NCBI GenBank assembly: GCA_021768485.1
Contig: JAIZVZ010000001.1
Span: forward strand, 97,505 to 161,504
Direction: 5' to 3'
From: Oxalobacteraceae bacterium
Lineage (GTDB): Bacteria; Pseudomonadota; Gammaproteobacteria; Burkholderiales; Burkholderiaceae_D
Length of the DNA stretch: 64,000 nucleotides
This document shows positions 27,982 through 36,816 of the stretch, piece after piece (the first letter of the stretch is position 1; each line of letters starts with the position of its first letter). The notes under the pieces were generated by a model. It was not told the DNA's origin, did no database searches, and was given only the letters and a program-made list of their open reading frames with translations. A program made the translations under genes and the position numbers.

Positions 27982-29553
27982 ATGTCTACATTGTCTCGCA
28001 GCCTGATCGGCTGTCTCATTGCCGGTGCCTGCCTGGCCTTGGCCGGCGCTCCGGTCCTGGCGGCCCCGGCCCCGGCCGTACAGCATGCCGAGGGCATCAA
28101 TTGGCAGGCCGGCGACGTCGATGCCGCATTCGCCCTGGCCAGGAGCAGCAACAAGCCTTTGTTCCTGTATTGGGGCGCAGCCTGGTGCCCGCCCTGCAAT
28201 CAGGTCAAGGCCACCATCTTCAAGCGTCAGGATTTCATCGAACGCTCGCGCTTTTTCATCGCGGTCTATATCGATGGCGACGCTCCGGGCGCGCAAAAAC
28301 TCGGGGCCCGCTTCAAGGTGCGCGGCTATCCGACCATGATCTTGTTTAAGCCCGACGGCAGCGAAATCACGCGCCTTCCCGGCGAAGTCGATAGCGAGCG
28401 CTATCTGCAAGTGCTGGCCCTGGGCATGAATGCGAGTGACTCGATGCAGCACAGGCTGGCTGCGGCGCTGGCCGCAGACAGTCCGATCGGCGCCGACGAT
28501 TGGCGCTTGCTCAGTTTTTATTCGTGGGACACCGACGAGCAGCAATTGCTGGCAGGGCAAGACATGGGCAAGGTGCTGGGCCAGCTGGCCGATGCCGCCG
28601 CCCGCAGCCGTGCGGCCGGCGACAGTGCGCTGCGCCTGCGCCTGCACGCGCTGGTGGCGGCCGCCGTCCAGCCCGACGCCAGGCCGGGTGCCGGCAGCGC
28701 CGAGGTGGCGCGCCTCATGCCGGCGCTGAACACGCCGCGCATCGCCCATGAAAACATGGACATTCTCACCAATTACGCACCTGAACTGGTCAGCCTGCTG
28801 AGCGCCCCCGCCACCGCCGAGCGCGCGCAACTGGCGTCGGCCTTCATGACGGCGCTGCACCGGCTGGCGCTCGACCTGACGCTCTCGACCACCGATCGGC
28901 TCAACGCGCTTGATGCGCAAGTGGCGGTGGCGCGCCTGCAGACGCCGAGCGGGCCGCTGGCGCCGGCCTTGCTGGCCGACGTCGTGGCCCGTGTGCAGCA
29001 AGCCGAACGCGCCACCACCGATGCCTACGAACGGCAATCGGTCATCAATGCCGCCGCCCATACGCTGGGCGACGCCGGCTTGCTGGACGCTTCCGACCAG
29101 TTGCTGACGGCCGAACTGAAGCGCTCGCACTCGCCGTATTACTTCATGTCTTCGCTCGCTGCGAATGCGAAAAAGCGCGGCGATACGGCAGCCGCCGTGA
29201 ACTGGTACGGCAAAGCCTATGATGCCGCCACCGGTCCGGCCACGCGCCTGCAATGGGGCGTCGGCTATATCAATGCGATGATCGATCTGGCGCCGCAGGA
29301 TGAGGCCCGCATCGAGCGCGCCGTGCATGGCGTCTTGACCGAGCTGGCGGCCACGCCGGATGCGTTTTACGAGCGCAATCATACGGCCTTGAGCCGCATG
29401 GGGAAAAAGCTGCTGGCCTGGAATGGCGGCGCCCGGCATGGCGCCGTGCTCGACCGTGCGCGTGCCCAGCTCGATGCGATTTGCAGCCAGCTGCCGGCCG
29501 GCGACGGCCAGCGCGCCAGCTGCCAGGACGTGTTCAAGCCGCTGGCCCGCTAA
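27982..29553 (+). CDS. Exported thioredoxin-fold protein with long C-terminal helical domain
   Basis: A 523-residue protein. A signal peptide (about 1-28) ends near LAAPAPAVQ. A thioredoxin-like domain (about 35-150) has the redox motif YWGAAWCPPCNQVKATIF with two Cys spaced CPPC, and the cis-Pro segment RGYPTMILFKPDGSE. Residues 160-523 are Ala-rich and helical, with no motif I know; they resemble tandem helical hairpins. The CPPC motif and export suggest a periplasmic thiol-disulfide role, perhaps delivering electrons to a partner bound by the helical part. The gene is convergent with the TolA-like gene (41-bp gap). The C-terminal domain's role is unknown. Confidence 0.85.
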   Translation: MSTLSRSLIGCLIAGACLALAGAPVLAAPAPAVQHAEGINWQAGDVDAAFALARSSNKPLFLYWGAAWCPPCNQVKATIFKRQDFIERSRFFIAVYIDGDAPGAQKLGARFKVRGYPTMILFKPDGSEITRLPGEVDSERYLQVLALGMNASDSMQHRLAAALAADSPIGADDWRLLSFYSWDTDEQQLLAGQDMGKVLGQLADAAARSRAAGDSALRLRLHALVAAAVQPDARPGAGSAEVARLMPALNTPRIAHENMDILTNYAPELVSLLSAPATAERAQLASAFMTALHRLALDLTLSTTDRLNALDAQVAVARLQTPSGPLAPALLADVVARVQQAERATTDAYERQSVINAAAHTLGDAGLLDASDQLLTAELKRSHSPYYFMSSLAANAKKRGDTAAAVNWYGKAYDAATGPATRLQWGVGYINAMIDLAPQDEARIERAVHGVLTELAATPDAFYERNHTALSRMGKKLLAWNGGARHGAVLDRARAQLDAICSQLPAGDGQRASCQDVFKPLAR

Positions 29554-29594
29554 ATCTCGGATGAGAGGGCCGGCGCGCCGCCGTCCGCTTCATT

Positions 29595-31397
29595 TCAGGG
29601 GCTGTCCTCGACGATCTTGAGGCTCTCGCCGAAACGCCAGATGCGGCGGATTTCGATGACATCGTAGCGGCGCGCCAGATCGGGCGGGAAGGCGCCGTAG
29701 CGGGCGTTGAGGTTGAGGATGCGACGCACGGCGGCATCGAGCTCGGGGCGGCCGCTCGAACGGTTGAATTTGATGTCGTCGATGCTGCCGTCGCTGCGCA
29801 GCGCCACCGTCACGATCGGATCGATATGCGCGCGCTGGGCCAGCAGCTTCGAATAATTGAGCTCGCCGTTGCGTTCGATTTTCTGCTGCCAGCTGGCCAC
29901 ATACATGCTCAGACCGAGATCATGGTCGGGATTGCCGATGATCGAACGCCGTCCCGATGTCATCGTGCCTTCGCGGGCGGCGCGCTCGGCGCTGCTTTGT
30001 CCCTTGCCGCGATTGCGAAGCTGTTCGAGCGCGTGCGAGGCGAGGTCGGCGCCGGCCGTGCCGGCCTGGCTGCCAATGCTGGCCGTGCTGCCGGAGGCCG
30101 TCACGGCGGCCGGTTGCCGAGCCTGTTGCAAGGCTGTCGCGGCGCGCTGCTCGGCCTGTTGTCTGGCCTGTTGTTGCTGTTCTAGGGCGGCCGCCTGTTG
30201 CTGCTTTAGTTGCTGCGCCAATTGCTGCGCTTGCTGTTCCCTGATTTTTTGCTGACGCTGCAGTTCGGCCTGTCGTGCGGCCTGTTGTGCGGCCTGTAAT
30301 TCGGCCTGTAATTCGGCCTGCAGTCGCGCCAACTGTTGTTCGCGGGCCAGTTCGGCGGCGTGCTGTTGTCTGGCTTGCGCGGCGGCGGCCTCGGCTTGCT
30401 GGCGTTCGCGCTGCCGGGCCTGTTGTTCGGCCCGTTGTTCAGCCTGCTGTTCAGCCTGTTGTTGCCGCTGCGCCGCCTCGGCTTGTTGTTGCGCTTGCAA
30501 TTGCTGATGCCGGACTTGTGCTGCCAGCGCTGCCGTCTGTTCGGCCGCCATCCTGGCCTGTTGCGCTTGCAAGCGCTGTGCGGCCTGCTGGCGGGCTTCT
30601 GTTGCCTCTTGTTGTGCTTTTTGCGCGGCCTTTCGTGCAGCCTGTTGTGCTGCTTCTTGCGCTGCTTTTTGCGCCGCTTCTTGTATTGCTTCTTCGTGCG
30701 CCGCCTTTGCCGCGGCCAGGCGCTGTGCCATGTCATCGGCCGCCAGCTTGTCTCCGGGGGCCTGCTCGCTGTCCGCTTCGCTGGCCGACGGAGTCTGAGC
30801 GAGAGCCTCGGCCATGGCGCTGGCCGGCCTCTCGCCGGCAGGGCTGGCTGCCGGCTTGTCGGGGTTTGGGGCGGCGACAGCAAAGGTATCGGCGCGCGGC
30901 TTTTCCTGGGCAATGACGGCGCTTGCCGCCATGGCGATGGCCGGCGGACGCATGCGCGCCGGCCGCATTGTCTTCCGGCTCGTTTTTTGATTATCCATTT
31001 TGCGTGCTGCCGGTGCCCGCACTATCGTCACCATCAGTTCGCTGTCGGTCTTTGCGGTCGGCAAGGCGTTCGCTGGCGCCGGCATTTCCTGTGTTTCTCC
31101 TGACTCTGCAGCGGCGCGGCGTCGTGGCGCGGGCACCGCCGCAGGCGGCGTCGTTGTTGCCAAATCGATATTTAAACGCTCTGCTGTCGCCCGTCTTTGC
31201 ATCCATGGCACATCCAGCGCCGGCCAGCCCAGGCCCGGCAAGCCGGTCTGCATCGACAGCAAGAATCCGTGCACGAGCAGCGAGACGAGGATGGCAAGCA
31301 GCATCCGCCGGCGCGCGCGAAGCGGTCGTTTGCAGGCGGTGTATGCGGTACTCAAGCCAGTGTGCATGGGAAAAGTGGAGGGCGGGCGGCATTGCAA
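29595..31397 (-). CDS. TolA/TonB-like energy transducer with long Ala/Gln-rich rod
   Basis: A 600-residue envelope protein. A short basic N-terminus leads to one membrane anchor (about residues 32-50, MLLAILVSLLVHGFLL). Residues 60-230 are Pro/Ala-rich linker, then about 200 residues of Ala/Gln/Glu/Arg heptad-rich sequence forming a long helix or coiled coil, as in TolA domain II. The last 110 residues form a TonB C-terminal-type domain (DPIVTVALRSDGSIDDIKFN, then SSGRPELDAAVRRI). Such proteins link the inner-membrane proton-motive complex to outer-membrane partners. No exbB/exbD or tolQR lies nearby, so it probably borrows another complex. An ATG at 31367 is an equally possible start; neither has a clear ribosome site. 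Confidence 0.85.
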   Translation of the reverse strand: MQCRPPSTFPMHTGLSTAYTACKRPLRARRRMLLAILVSLLVHGFLLSMQTGLPGLGWPALDVPWMQRRATAERLNIDLATTTPPAAVPAPRRRAAAESGETQEMPAPANALPTAKTDSELMVTIVRAPAARKMDNQKTSRKTMRPARMRPPAIAMAASAVIAQEKPRADTFAVAAPNPDKPAASPAGERPASAMAEALAQTPSASEADSEQAPGDKLAADDMAQRLAAAKAAHEEAIQEAAQKAAQEAAQQAARKAAQKAQQEATEARQQAAQRLQAQQARMAAEQTAALAAQVRHQQLQAQQQAEAAQRQQQAEQQAEQRAEQQARQRERQQAEAAAAQARQQHAAELAREQQLARLQAELQAELQAAQQAARQAELQRQQKIREQQAQQLAQQLKQQQAAALEQQQQARQQAEQRAATALQQARQPAAVTASGSTASIGSQAGTAGADLASHALEQLRNRGKGQSSAERAAREGTMTSGRRSIIGNPDHDLGLSMYVASWQQKIERNGELNYSKLLAQRAHIDPIVTVALRSDGSIDDIKFNRSSGRPELDAAVRRILNLNARYGAFPPDLARRYDVIEIRRIWRFGESLKIVEDSP

Positions 31398-31564
31398 ATC
31401 ATGCAGTACCGTAAGACTTTTGTCGATTGTTCTTCTTGTTTAAATCGCAATGAGCACGGCATTCATGCATCAGAGGCTTGATCCATATCGGGGCGGCAAT
31501 AAAAAAGCCCCGCATAATTTGCTTTCGGCGCATCTGCTGACGTTTTCCGCCCGCGGCCTGCGCT

Positions 31565-31606
31565 CTGTCGTCTGCTGCCTGTCGTCTGCTGCCTGTCGTC
31601 TGCAGC
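31565..31606. repeat. 14-bp tandem repeat, 3 copies
   Basis: CTGTCGTCTGCTGC occurs twice exactly and a third time with one change (CTGTCGTCTGCAGC). It lies in the divergent gap between the TolA-like gene and the methanethiol oxidase gene, about 50 bp before the latter. Confidence 0.88.
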
Positions 31607-31657
31607 CGCGCCATCTGTTCTTTGCCTATCCACCGCAGTCAATAATCGAGGATGCGT

Positions 31658-33019
31658 ATGCCGACCCTATTGTTGCGATTTCCCCCTGTTTGCCTCGTCC
31701 CGGTGGCCAGGCTGGCAGCGCTGGCCGTCGTCCTGCTGGCTTTGTCCCTGCCGACGCCGGCGCTGCGGGCCGACGAAACCTGCAATTCGCCTTATCTGAA
31801 CAAGCTGATTCAGGGCCAGGAAGATTATTTGCATGTCTGGACGCTCGGCGTCGAGGGCCTCGGCGACGGCTCCGACAAGCTCGTGACGGTCGATGTCAAT
31901 CCGGCATCGGCGCACTACGGCAAGGTGGTCGACAGCGTCTCGGTCGGCGGCCGCGGCGAGGCGCACCACATGGGCTTTAGCGACGATCGCCAGTATCTGT
32001 GGGCCGGGCGCCTGCACGATAGCCGCATCTTCATTTTCGATATCGGCAGCAATCCGGCGCATCCGCGCCTGCTCAAGGTGGTCGACGATTTGACGCGCCG
32101 CACCGGTTATGCCGGTCCCCACACGTTTTACGCCCTGCCCGGCCGTATGTTGATCGGTGCGCTGTCGAACAGCAAGGACGGCGGCGGCGCCACCGGTCTG
32201 GCCGTCTATAACAACCGCGGCGATTTCGTCGCCGCCTATCCGATGCCGGTGGCGACCATTGGCGGCGTGCGCGGCGACGGCTATGGTTACGATATCGGCA
32301 TCAATCCGCGCAAGAATGTGATGTTGACGAGTAGTTTTACCGGCCTGAATAATTACATGGCCGAGCTTGCCACCTTGGTGAACGACAAAGCCGCCATGCA
32401 GCGTTTCGGCAATACGCTGGTGTTATGGGATGCCAAGACGATGACGGCGAAAAAAATCTTCAAGACGCCCGGCGCGCCGCTCGAATTGCGCTGGTCGCCC
32501 AATGGCGCCGACGACTGGGCCATCACGGCGACGGCCTTGACGTCCCAATTATGGCTGATCAAACAAGATGCGCTGGGCGAATGGCAAAGCACGGCGGTGG
32601 CAAAGATCGGCGATCCGGCCAAGCTGCCTTTACCGGTCGATATCTCGATCGCCGCCGATGGCAAGAGTTTATGGGTCAATACTTTTATGGATGGCAAAAC
32701 GCGGCTGTTTGATTTGTCGAATCCGCAGGCGCCGCGCCAAGTCTATGAAAAGGTAACTGGAAAACAAGTAAACATGATTAGCCAGAGTTGGGATGGCAAG
32801 CGTATCTATGTCAGCAGCAGCCTGCTCGCGCATTGGGATAAAAAAGGCGCTGACAATGAGCAATTTCTCAAATTGTTTTGGTGGGATGGCAAGCAATTGC
32901 ACGAACAATGGAAGATCGATTTCTATAAGGAAAAGCTTGGCCGTGCCCATCACATGAAAATGAGCGCTGCCGCCCCCGGTTCTGCGCCGTCGTCGACGGT
33001 GTTGCTCGGTGCGCGCTAG
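31658..33019 (+). CDS. mtoX: Methanethiol oxidase / selenium-binding protein (SBP56) family, exported
   Basis: A 453-residue protein of the SBP56 beta-propeller family. Bacterial members such as Hyphomicrobium MtoX are copper-dependent periplasmic methanethiol oxidases that turn methanethiol into formaldehyde, sulfide and peroxide. A signal peptide (about 1-38) ends near TPALRADE. Conserved His-rich stretches that may bind metal are present: LHVWTLGVEGLGDGSDKL, GEAHHMGFSDDRQYLWAGRL, GPHTFYALP and, at the end, GRAHHMKMS. I start at 31658 because GAGGA lies 5 bp before it; an ATG at 31652 is possible. The SCO1-like gene overlaps its end by 11 bp, matching the mtoX-SCO1 linkage known in methylotrophs. 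The catalytic activity is inferred from family and context. Confidence 0.86.
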   Translation: MPTLLLRFPPVCLVPVARLAALAVVLLALSLPTPALRADETCNSPYLNKLIQGQEDYLHVWTLGVEGLGDGSDKLVTVDVNPASAHYGKVVDSVSVGGRGEAHHMGFSDDRQYLWAGRLHDSRIFIFDIGSNPAHPRLLKVVDDLTRRTGYAGPHTFYALPGRMLIGALSNSKDGGGATGLAVYNNRGDFVAAYPMPVATIGGVRGDGYGYDIGINPRKNVMLTSSFTGLNNYMAELATLVNDKAAMQRFGNTLVLWDAKTMTAKKIFKTPGAPLELRWSPNGADDWAITATALTSQLWLIKQDALGEWQSTAVAKIGDPAKLPLPVDISIAADGKSLWVNTFMDGKTRLFDLSNPQAPRQVYEKVTGKQVNMISQSWDGKRIYVSSSLLAHWDKKGADNEQFLKLFWWDGKQLHEQWKIDFYKEKLGRAHHMKMSAAAPGSAPSSTVLLGAR

Positions 33020-33677
33020 TGTTTTTTGTGCACTGCTATCGATCGGCTGCGGCGGTGCTGCCTCGTCGTCGGCAGCGCCGCCACCGTTACAGCAATTTGT
33101 GGCGCCGGCGCCCGGCAGTTACCGCTTGCCGCCGATTCAGATGGCGCCCGAGGGCCGGGTTCTCGACAGCCATGGCCGCTCGTGGCCCTTGCACCGGTAT
33201 ACGCAGGGCCGCATCACATTGTTCAGCTTTATGTATACCTATTGCAGCGACCCCGGCGGCTGCCCCTTGGCCTATACGGTCTTGCTCGAACTGCGCACGC
33301 GCTTGCTGCGCGAGCCGGCGCTGGCAGCGCGCGTGCGTCTGGTCAGTCTGTCGTTCGATCCGGTCAACGACACGCCCTTGATGATGAAGGCTTATGGCGG
33401 AGCGTTGGCGGCGGCCGGCAGTGCCGTGCGCTGGGATTTTCTGACGACAGCAGGCGTGGCCGATCTCAAACCGATCATCGACCGTTTCGGCCAGGCCGTG
33501 CTCGTGCAGCGCGACGCCGGCGGTCGTCCACTGCGGCTGTATCATCATCTGCTGAAAGTGTTTTTGCTCGACGCCAGCGGCCGCGTGCGCGAGATCTATA
33601 CGCCGGCTTTTTTACTGCCCGATGTCGTCTTCAATGACATCTTGACCCTCGACCTGGAACAGCGCGCCACGCGCTGA
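33009..33677 (+). CDS. SCO1/SenC family copper chaperone-like protein
   Basis: A 222-residue exported thioredoxin-fold protein, GTG start at 33009, overlapping mtoX by 11 bp. The N-terminus is a hydrophobic signal with a possible lipobox (SIGCGG, Cys near residue 14). The metal/redox motif reads YCSDPGGCPLAY, so the two Cys are spaced CX5CP, whereas ordinary SCO proteins have CX3CP. The downstream His needed for copper is in LYHHLLKVFLLD. SCO proteins deliver copper to cytochrome oxidase; here the overlap with mtoX suggests it loads copper into the methanethiol oxidase. That role is inference from context. Confidence 0.88.
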   Translation: MRASVFCALLSIGCGGAASSSAAPPPLQQFVAPAPGSYRLPPIQMAPEGRVLDSHGRSWPLHRYTQGRITLFSFMYTYCSDPGGCPLAYTVLLELRTRLLREPALAARVRLVSLSFDPVNDTPLMMKAYGGALAAAGSAVRWDFLTTAGVADLKPIIDRFGQAVLVQRDAGGRPLRLYHHLLKVFLLDASGRVREIYTPAFLLPDVVFNDILTLDLEQRATR

Positions 33678-33752
33678 TGCCGCCATTTCACGCAAACCAC
33701 GCCGAAGCCTTGTCCGCGGCCCTCGAGCGCAATACGCCAACCAATACACAAA

Positions 33753-33807
33753 ACAATACCAGCACCATACCGGCACCATACCGGCGCAATGCCAGCGCAA
33801 TGCCAGC
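33753..33807. repeat. 11-bp tandem repeat, 5 imperfect copies
   Basis: The copies read ACAATACCAGC, ACCATACCGGC twice, then GCAATGCCAGC twice. They lie in the 263-bp gap between the SCO1-like gene and the chemoreceptor gene. I see no other feature in the gap beyond the chemoreceptor ribosome site. Confidence 0.88.
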
Positions 33808-33940
33808 GCGCCCAAAGAGAGGTAAAGATGCTTGCCAAATTTACTGATTTGGAGCAAGGTATTCTTACCATCAAGAGCCCGAAAGCAAGAATAGCTGGGC
33901 CGATGCCAGGGCTGTCTCAATAAAAAATCAGGAGCATCGT

Positions 33941-35686
33941 ATGCGCATGGAAAACATGAAAGTCAGCACGCGTTTGGCGATCGGATTTACCTCGGTATTA
34001 TCGCTTTTGTTGTTGGTTAGCATCATCGGTTTTTGGAATTTACAAAAAGGCCGGCAATTGAGTGCCGAGCTCGTCAATGTCTCTCTTGTGAAAGAACGAT
34101 TGATTACAGAGTGGCATGATTTGTCGCAAACCAATGGTGTGCGCGCCAGAGTCGTCTCCGATATTGCCAACGTCGATTTGCGAAAAAGCATAGACAGCAA
34201 TATGAACGAGACCACGTCCCGCATTTCTCACATACAAAAGCAACTCGATGCCATGAGTGTCGATGCCGGCGAAAAGCCGCTGTATGCCGATATCGCCGCC
34301 AAGCGCGCCACTTACCGCAGCGCGCGTGAAGCGATGGTTGCCAAGAAAAAGGCCGGCGCCGACGATGAAGCCAAGCGCCTCGGCAATGAAACAGTCGAAC
34401 CGGCGCTGACGGCTTATCTGGGCAGTATCCGCGCGCTGGTTGCCTATCAAGCCAAGACGATCAAGGCCTTGTCGGACGAAGTGGAAAGTCAAAATCACCT
34501 TGGCGGCGTATTGATTGTCAGTTTTGGCGCGCTGGCCTTGCTGATCGGCATATTGGCCTCGATTATGATTACGCGCAGCCTGTTGAAACAGCTCGGCGGC
34601 GAGCCCGGCGATGCCGCCGATGTCGCCGGCCGCATTGCCGAAGGCGATTTGAACGTCGACATCAGTTTGCGGCAAAACGATAGCGCCAGCCTGATGTTTG
34701 CCATTAAGAGCATGCGCGACAAACTGGCGGCCATCGTGGCTCAGGTGCGCACCGGTACCGATAGCATCGCTACTGCCTCGCGCGAAATTGCGACCGGCAA
34801 TCTCGACCTCTCGACGCGCACCGAGCAGCAAGCCAGTTCGCTCGAAGAAACCGCTTCGGCCATGGAAGAACTGACCTCGACCGTGCGGCAAAACGCCGAT
34901 AATGCACGGCAGGCCAATGAATTGTCGGTCTCGGCGTCGGAAGTGGCCAGCAAGGGCGGCGTCGTGGTCGCCCACGTGGTCGATACGATGGCTTCGATAA
35001 ACGGCTCGTCGCGCAAGATCGTCGACATCATCGGCGTGATCGACGGCATCGCTTTCCAGACCAATATCCTGGCCCTGAACGCGGCGGTGGAAGCGGCGCG
35101 CGCCGGCGAGCAGGGGCGCGGCTTTGCTGTCGTGGCCAGTGAAGTGCGCAGCCTGGCCCAGCGCAGCGCCCAGGCGGCCAAGGAAATCAAGACGCTGATC
35201 GGCGATTCGGTCGAAAAAGTCGATGCCGGCAGTGCGCTGGTCGCGCAAGCCGGGGCGACCATGCAGGAAGTGGTCAGCAGCGTCAAACGCGTCACCGACA
35301 TGATGGCCGACATCGTCTCGGCCAGCGACGAGCAAAGCACCGGCATCGAGCAAGTCAATCTGGCCATTACCCAGATGGACGAGGTCACGCAGCAAAATGC
35401 AGCGCTGGTCGAACAGGCCGCGGCCGCCGCCGACAGCATGCAAGACCAGGCCGCCAAGCTGCTGGGCATGGTCAGCATTTTCAAATTAGGCCAGAACGAT
35501 GCGGCTTCGCCGGTCGCGTCGGCGCCGCAGCGCACGCAACCGGCAGCGGGCCGGCCCCAGCCTGTGCGTGCCAGGCCGCCCGTGGCGCGCCTGAACGATG
35601 GCGGCCCGGCTCTGGCGGCGAATTCCGGCGTGAAGCCGGCGGCGCGCCAGCCGGCGCTGGCCGACGGCGACTGGACCGAGTTTTAA
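33941..35686 (+). CDS. Methyl-accepting chemotaxis protein with C-terminal tether motif
   Basis: A 581-residue transmembrane chemoreceptor. TM1 is about residues 13-32, the periplasmic helical sensor of the 4HB type is about 33-190, TM2 about 191-213, and HAMP about 214-268. The signalling hairpin holds [20 protein letters not shown], continuing [16 protein letters not shown], flanked by methylation helices rich in EE/QQ pairs. After a flexible Pro/Ala/Arg linker of some 60 residues it ends DWTEF, which resembles the xWxxF pentapeptide that binds CheR and CheB, so it may be a high-abundance receptor. AGGAG is 6 bp before the ATG. No che genes are nearby. The ligand is unknown. Confidence 0.95.
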   Translation: MRMENMKVSTRLAIGFTSVLSLLLLVSIIGFWNLQKGRQLSAELVNVSLVKERLITEWHDLSQTNGVRARVVSDIANVDLRKSIDSNMNETTSRISHIQKQLDAMSVDAGEKPLYADIAAKRATYRSAREAMVAKKKAGADDEAKRLGNETVEPALTAYLGSIRALVAYQAKTIKALSDEVESQNHLGGVLIVSFGALALLIGILASIMITRSLLKQLGGEPGDAADVAGRIAEGDLNVDISLRQNDSASLMFAIKSMRDKLAAIVAQVRTGTDSIATASREIATGNLDLSTRTEQQASSLEETASAMEELTSTVRQNADNARQANELSVSASEVASKGGVVVAHVVDTMASINGSSRKIVDIIGVIDGIAFQTNILALNAAVEAARAGEQGRGFAVVASEVRSLAQRSAQAAKEIKTLIGDSVEKVDAGSALVAQAGATMQEVVSSVKRVTDMMADIVSASDEQSTGIEQVNLAITQMDEVTQQNAALVEQAAAAADSMQDQAAKLLGMVSIFKLGQNDAASPVASAPQRTQPAAGRPQPVRARPPVARLNDGGPALAANSGVKPAARQPALADGDWTEF

Positions 35687-35705
35687 CGGTCGCCATGGGG
35701 CCGGC

Positions 35706-35748
35706 AAACGACTGCGGTGTCCGCGCACGGGCACTGGCGGTCGTTTTT
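35706..35748 (+). terminator. Rho-independent terminator of the chemoreceptor gene
   Basis: AAACGACTGC (35706-35715) pairs with GCGGTCGTTT (35737-35746), with one G-T wobble and further pairing inside the loop, and is followed by TTTTT. It begins 20 bp after the stop codon. Confidence 0.75.
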
Positions 35749-36153
35749 CCTGGGACGCGCGGCGCCATCTCGATGGCGGCAGCCTGCGCCCGCATCAAAA
35801 AGCGTCAAAAGACGTCAAATCGCATTTATTGTCTTTAAAAATTATCAATATCAATTCCCTATTGATTAACTTTTATTAAAAACCGCATGCGCGTCAAGGC
35901 GAGTCGACAGACCTCGCCCTATTGCCGGGCCGCGAGCATGCTCCGGTGTGGCCCGGTTCCATGGGCGGCGCCTCAGTCCCCCTCGTCCTCACCCCCGCCG
36001 CAAACGGGGCCGCCGCCAGCAAGCTGCGGCGTCCTTGCGTACAATGGCGTCATCTTGATTTTCGCGCGTGCTCGACATCACAGGGCCGGCCGGTCCGAGC
36101 CGACCGGTCCTCTTTCACGCAGACCTTGCTATCTACTTCTGGCGGACCCCATT
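35749..36153. other. Gene-free gap before the DsbA-like gene
   Basis: A 405-bp gap whose left part is GC-rich, followed by a short AT-rich stretch (35818-35883) likely to hold a promoter. The stretch has an interrupted inverted repeat of the ATCAAT/ATTGAT type. I see no gene in it. Confidence 0.5.
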
Positions 36154-36816
36154 ATGACGACGACGCGGCTTAAAATCGACTTTGTTTCTGACGTTTCTTG
36201 CCCATGGTGCATCATCGGCCTCAACAGTCTCGATACGGCCCTGGCCCGCCTCGGCGACGCGATACAGGCCGATCTGCATTTCCAGCCGTTCGAACTGAAC
36301 CCCGACATGCCGGCCGAAGGCCAGGACATGGCCGAACATCTGGCGCAAAAATACGGTTCGACGCCCGAACAGAGCGCGCAAAATCGCGAAATGATCCGCG
36401 CCCGCGGCGCCGAGGGCGGCTTTGTCTTCAATATGGACAAGCGCAGCCGCATCTACAATACCTTTGACGCCCATCGCTTGCTGCATTGGGCTGGCCTCGA
36501 AGGCGGGCGCCAGCCGGCCCTCAAGCGCGCGCTGTTCGAAGCGTATTTCACCGACGGTAAAAATCCGGGCGAGCATGCCGTGCTGCTGGCCGCGGCCGCA
36601 AAAGCCGGCCTCGATGTCGAGCGCGCGGCCCGCGTGCTCAGTGCCGGCACTTATGCCGAGCAAGTGCGCGAGGCCGAGCGCTTTTATCAGCAACAAGGCA
36701 TCCATTCGGTACCGGCGGTCATCATCAACGACCGCCACCTGATTGCCGGCGGCCAGCCGGCCGAGGTCTTCGAACAGGCGCTGCGGCAAATCGCCGAGCT
36801 GGGCGAGCGCGCATGA
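36154..36816 (+). CDS. DsbA family oxidoreductase, FrnE-like
   Basis: A 220-residue cytoplasmic thioredoxin-fold protein of the FrnE branch. It has no signal peptide. The motif SDVSCPWCIIGLNSLDTAL near the start carries the CPWC pair, and the cis-Pro loop reads GIHSVPAVIINDRHLIAGGQ. The central helical insertion has FNMDKRSRIYNTFDAHRLLH, typical of the family. FrnE proteins are disulfide isomerases or oxidoreductases linked to stress tolerance. An in-frame upstream extension is not part of the fold. Its stop overlaps the next gene's ATG (ATGA), so the two are cotranslated. Confidence 0.93.
   Translation: MTTTRLKIDFVSDVSCPWCIIGLNSLDTALARLGDAIQADLHFQPFELNPDMPAEGQDMAEHLAQKYGSTPEQSAQNREMIRARGAEGGFVFNMDKRSRIYNTFDAHRLLHWAGLEGGRQPALKRALFEAYFTDGKNPGEHAVLLAAAAKAGLDVERAARVLSAGTYAEQVREAERFYQQQGIHSVPAVIINDRHLIAGGQPAEVFEQALRQIAELGERA

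Noticed and set aside
27898..29439. Minus-strand open frame of 513 codons opposite the thioredoxin-fold gene
   Set aside because: Gly/Arg/Gln-rich shadow; the plus-strand gene has a signal peptide and a CPPC thioredoxin motif.
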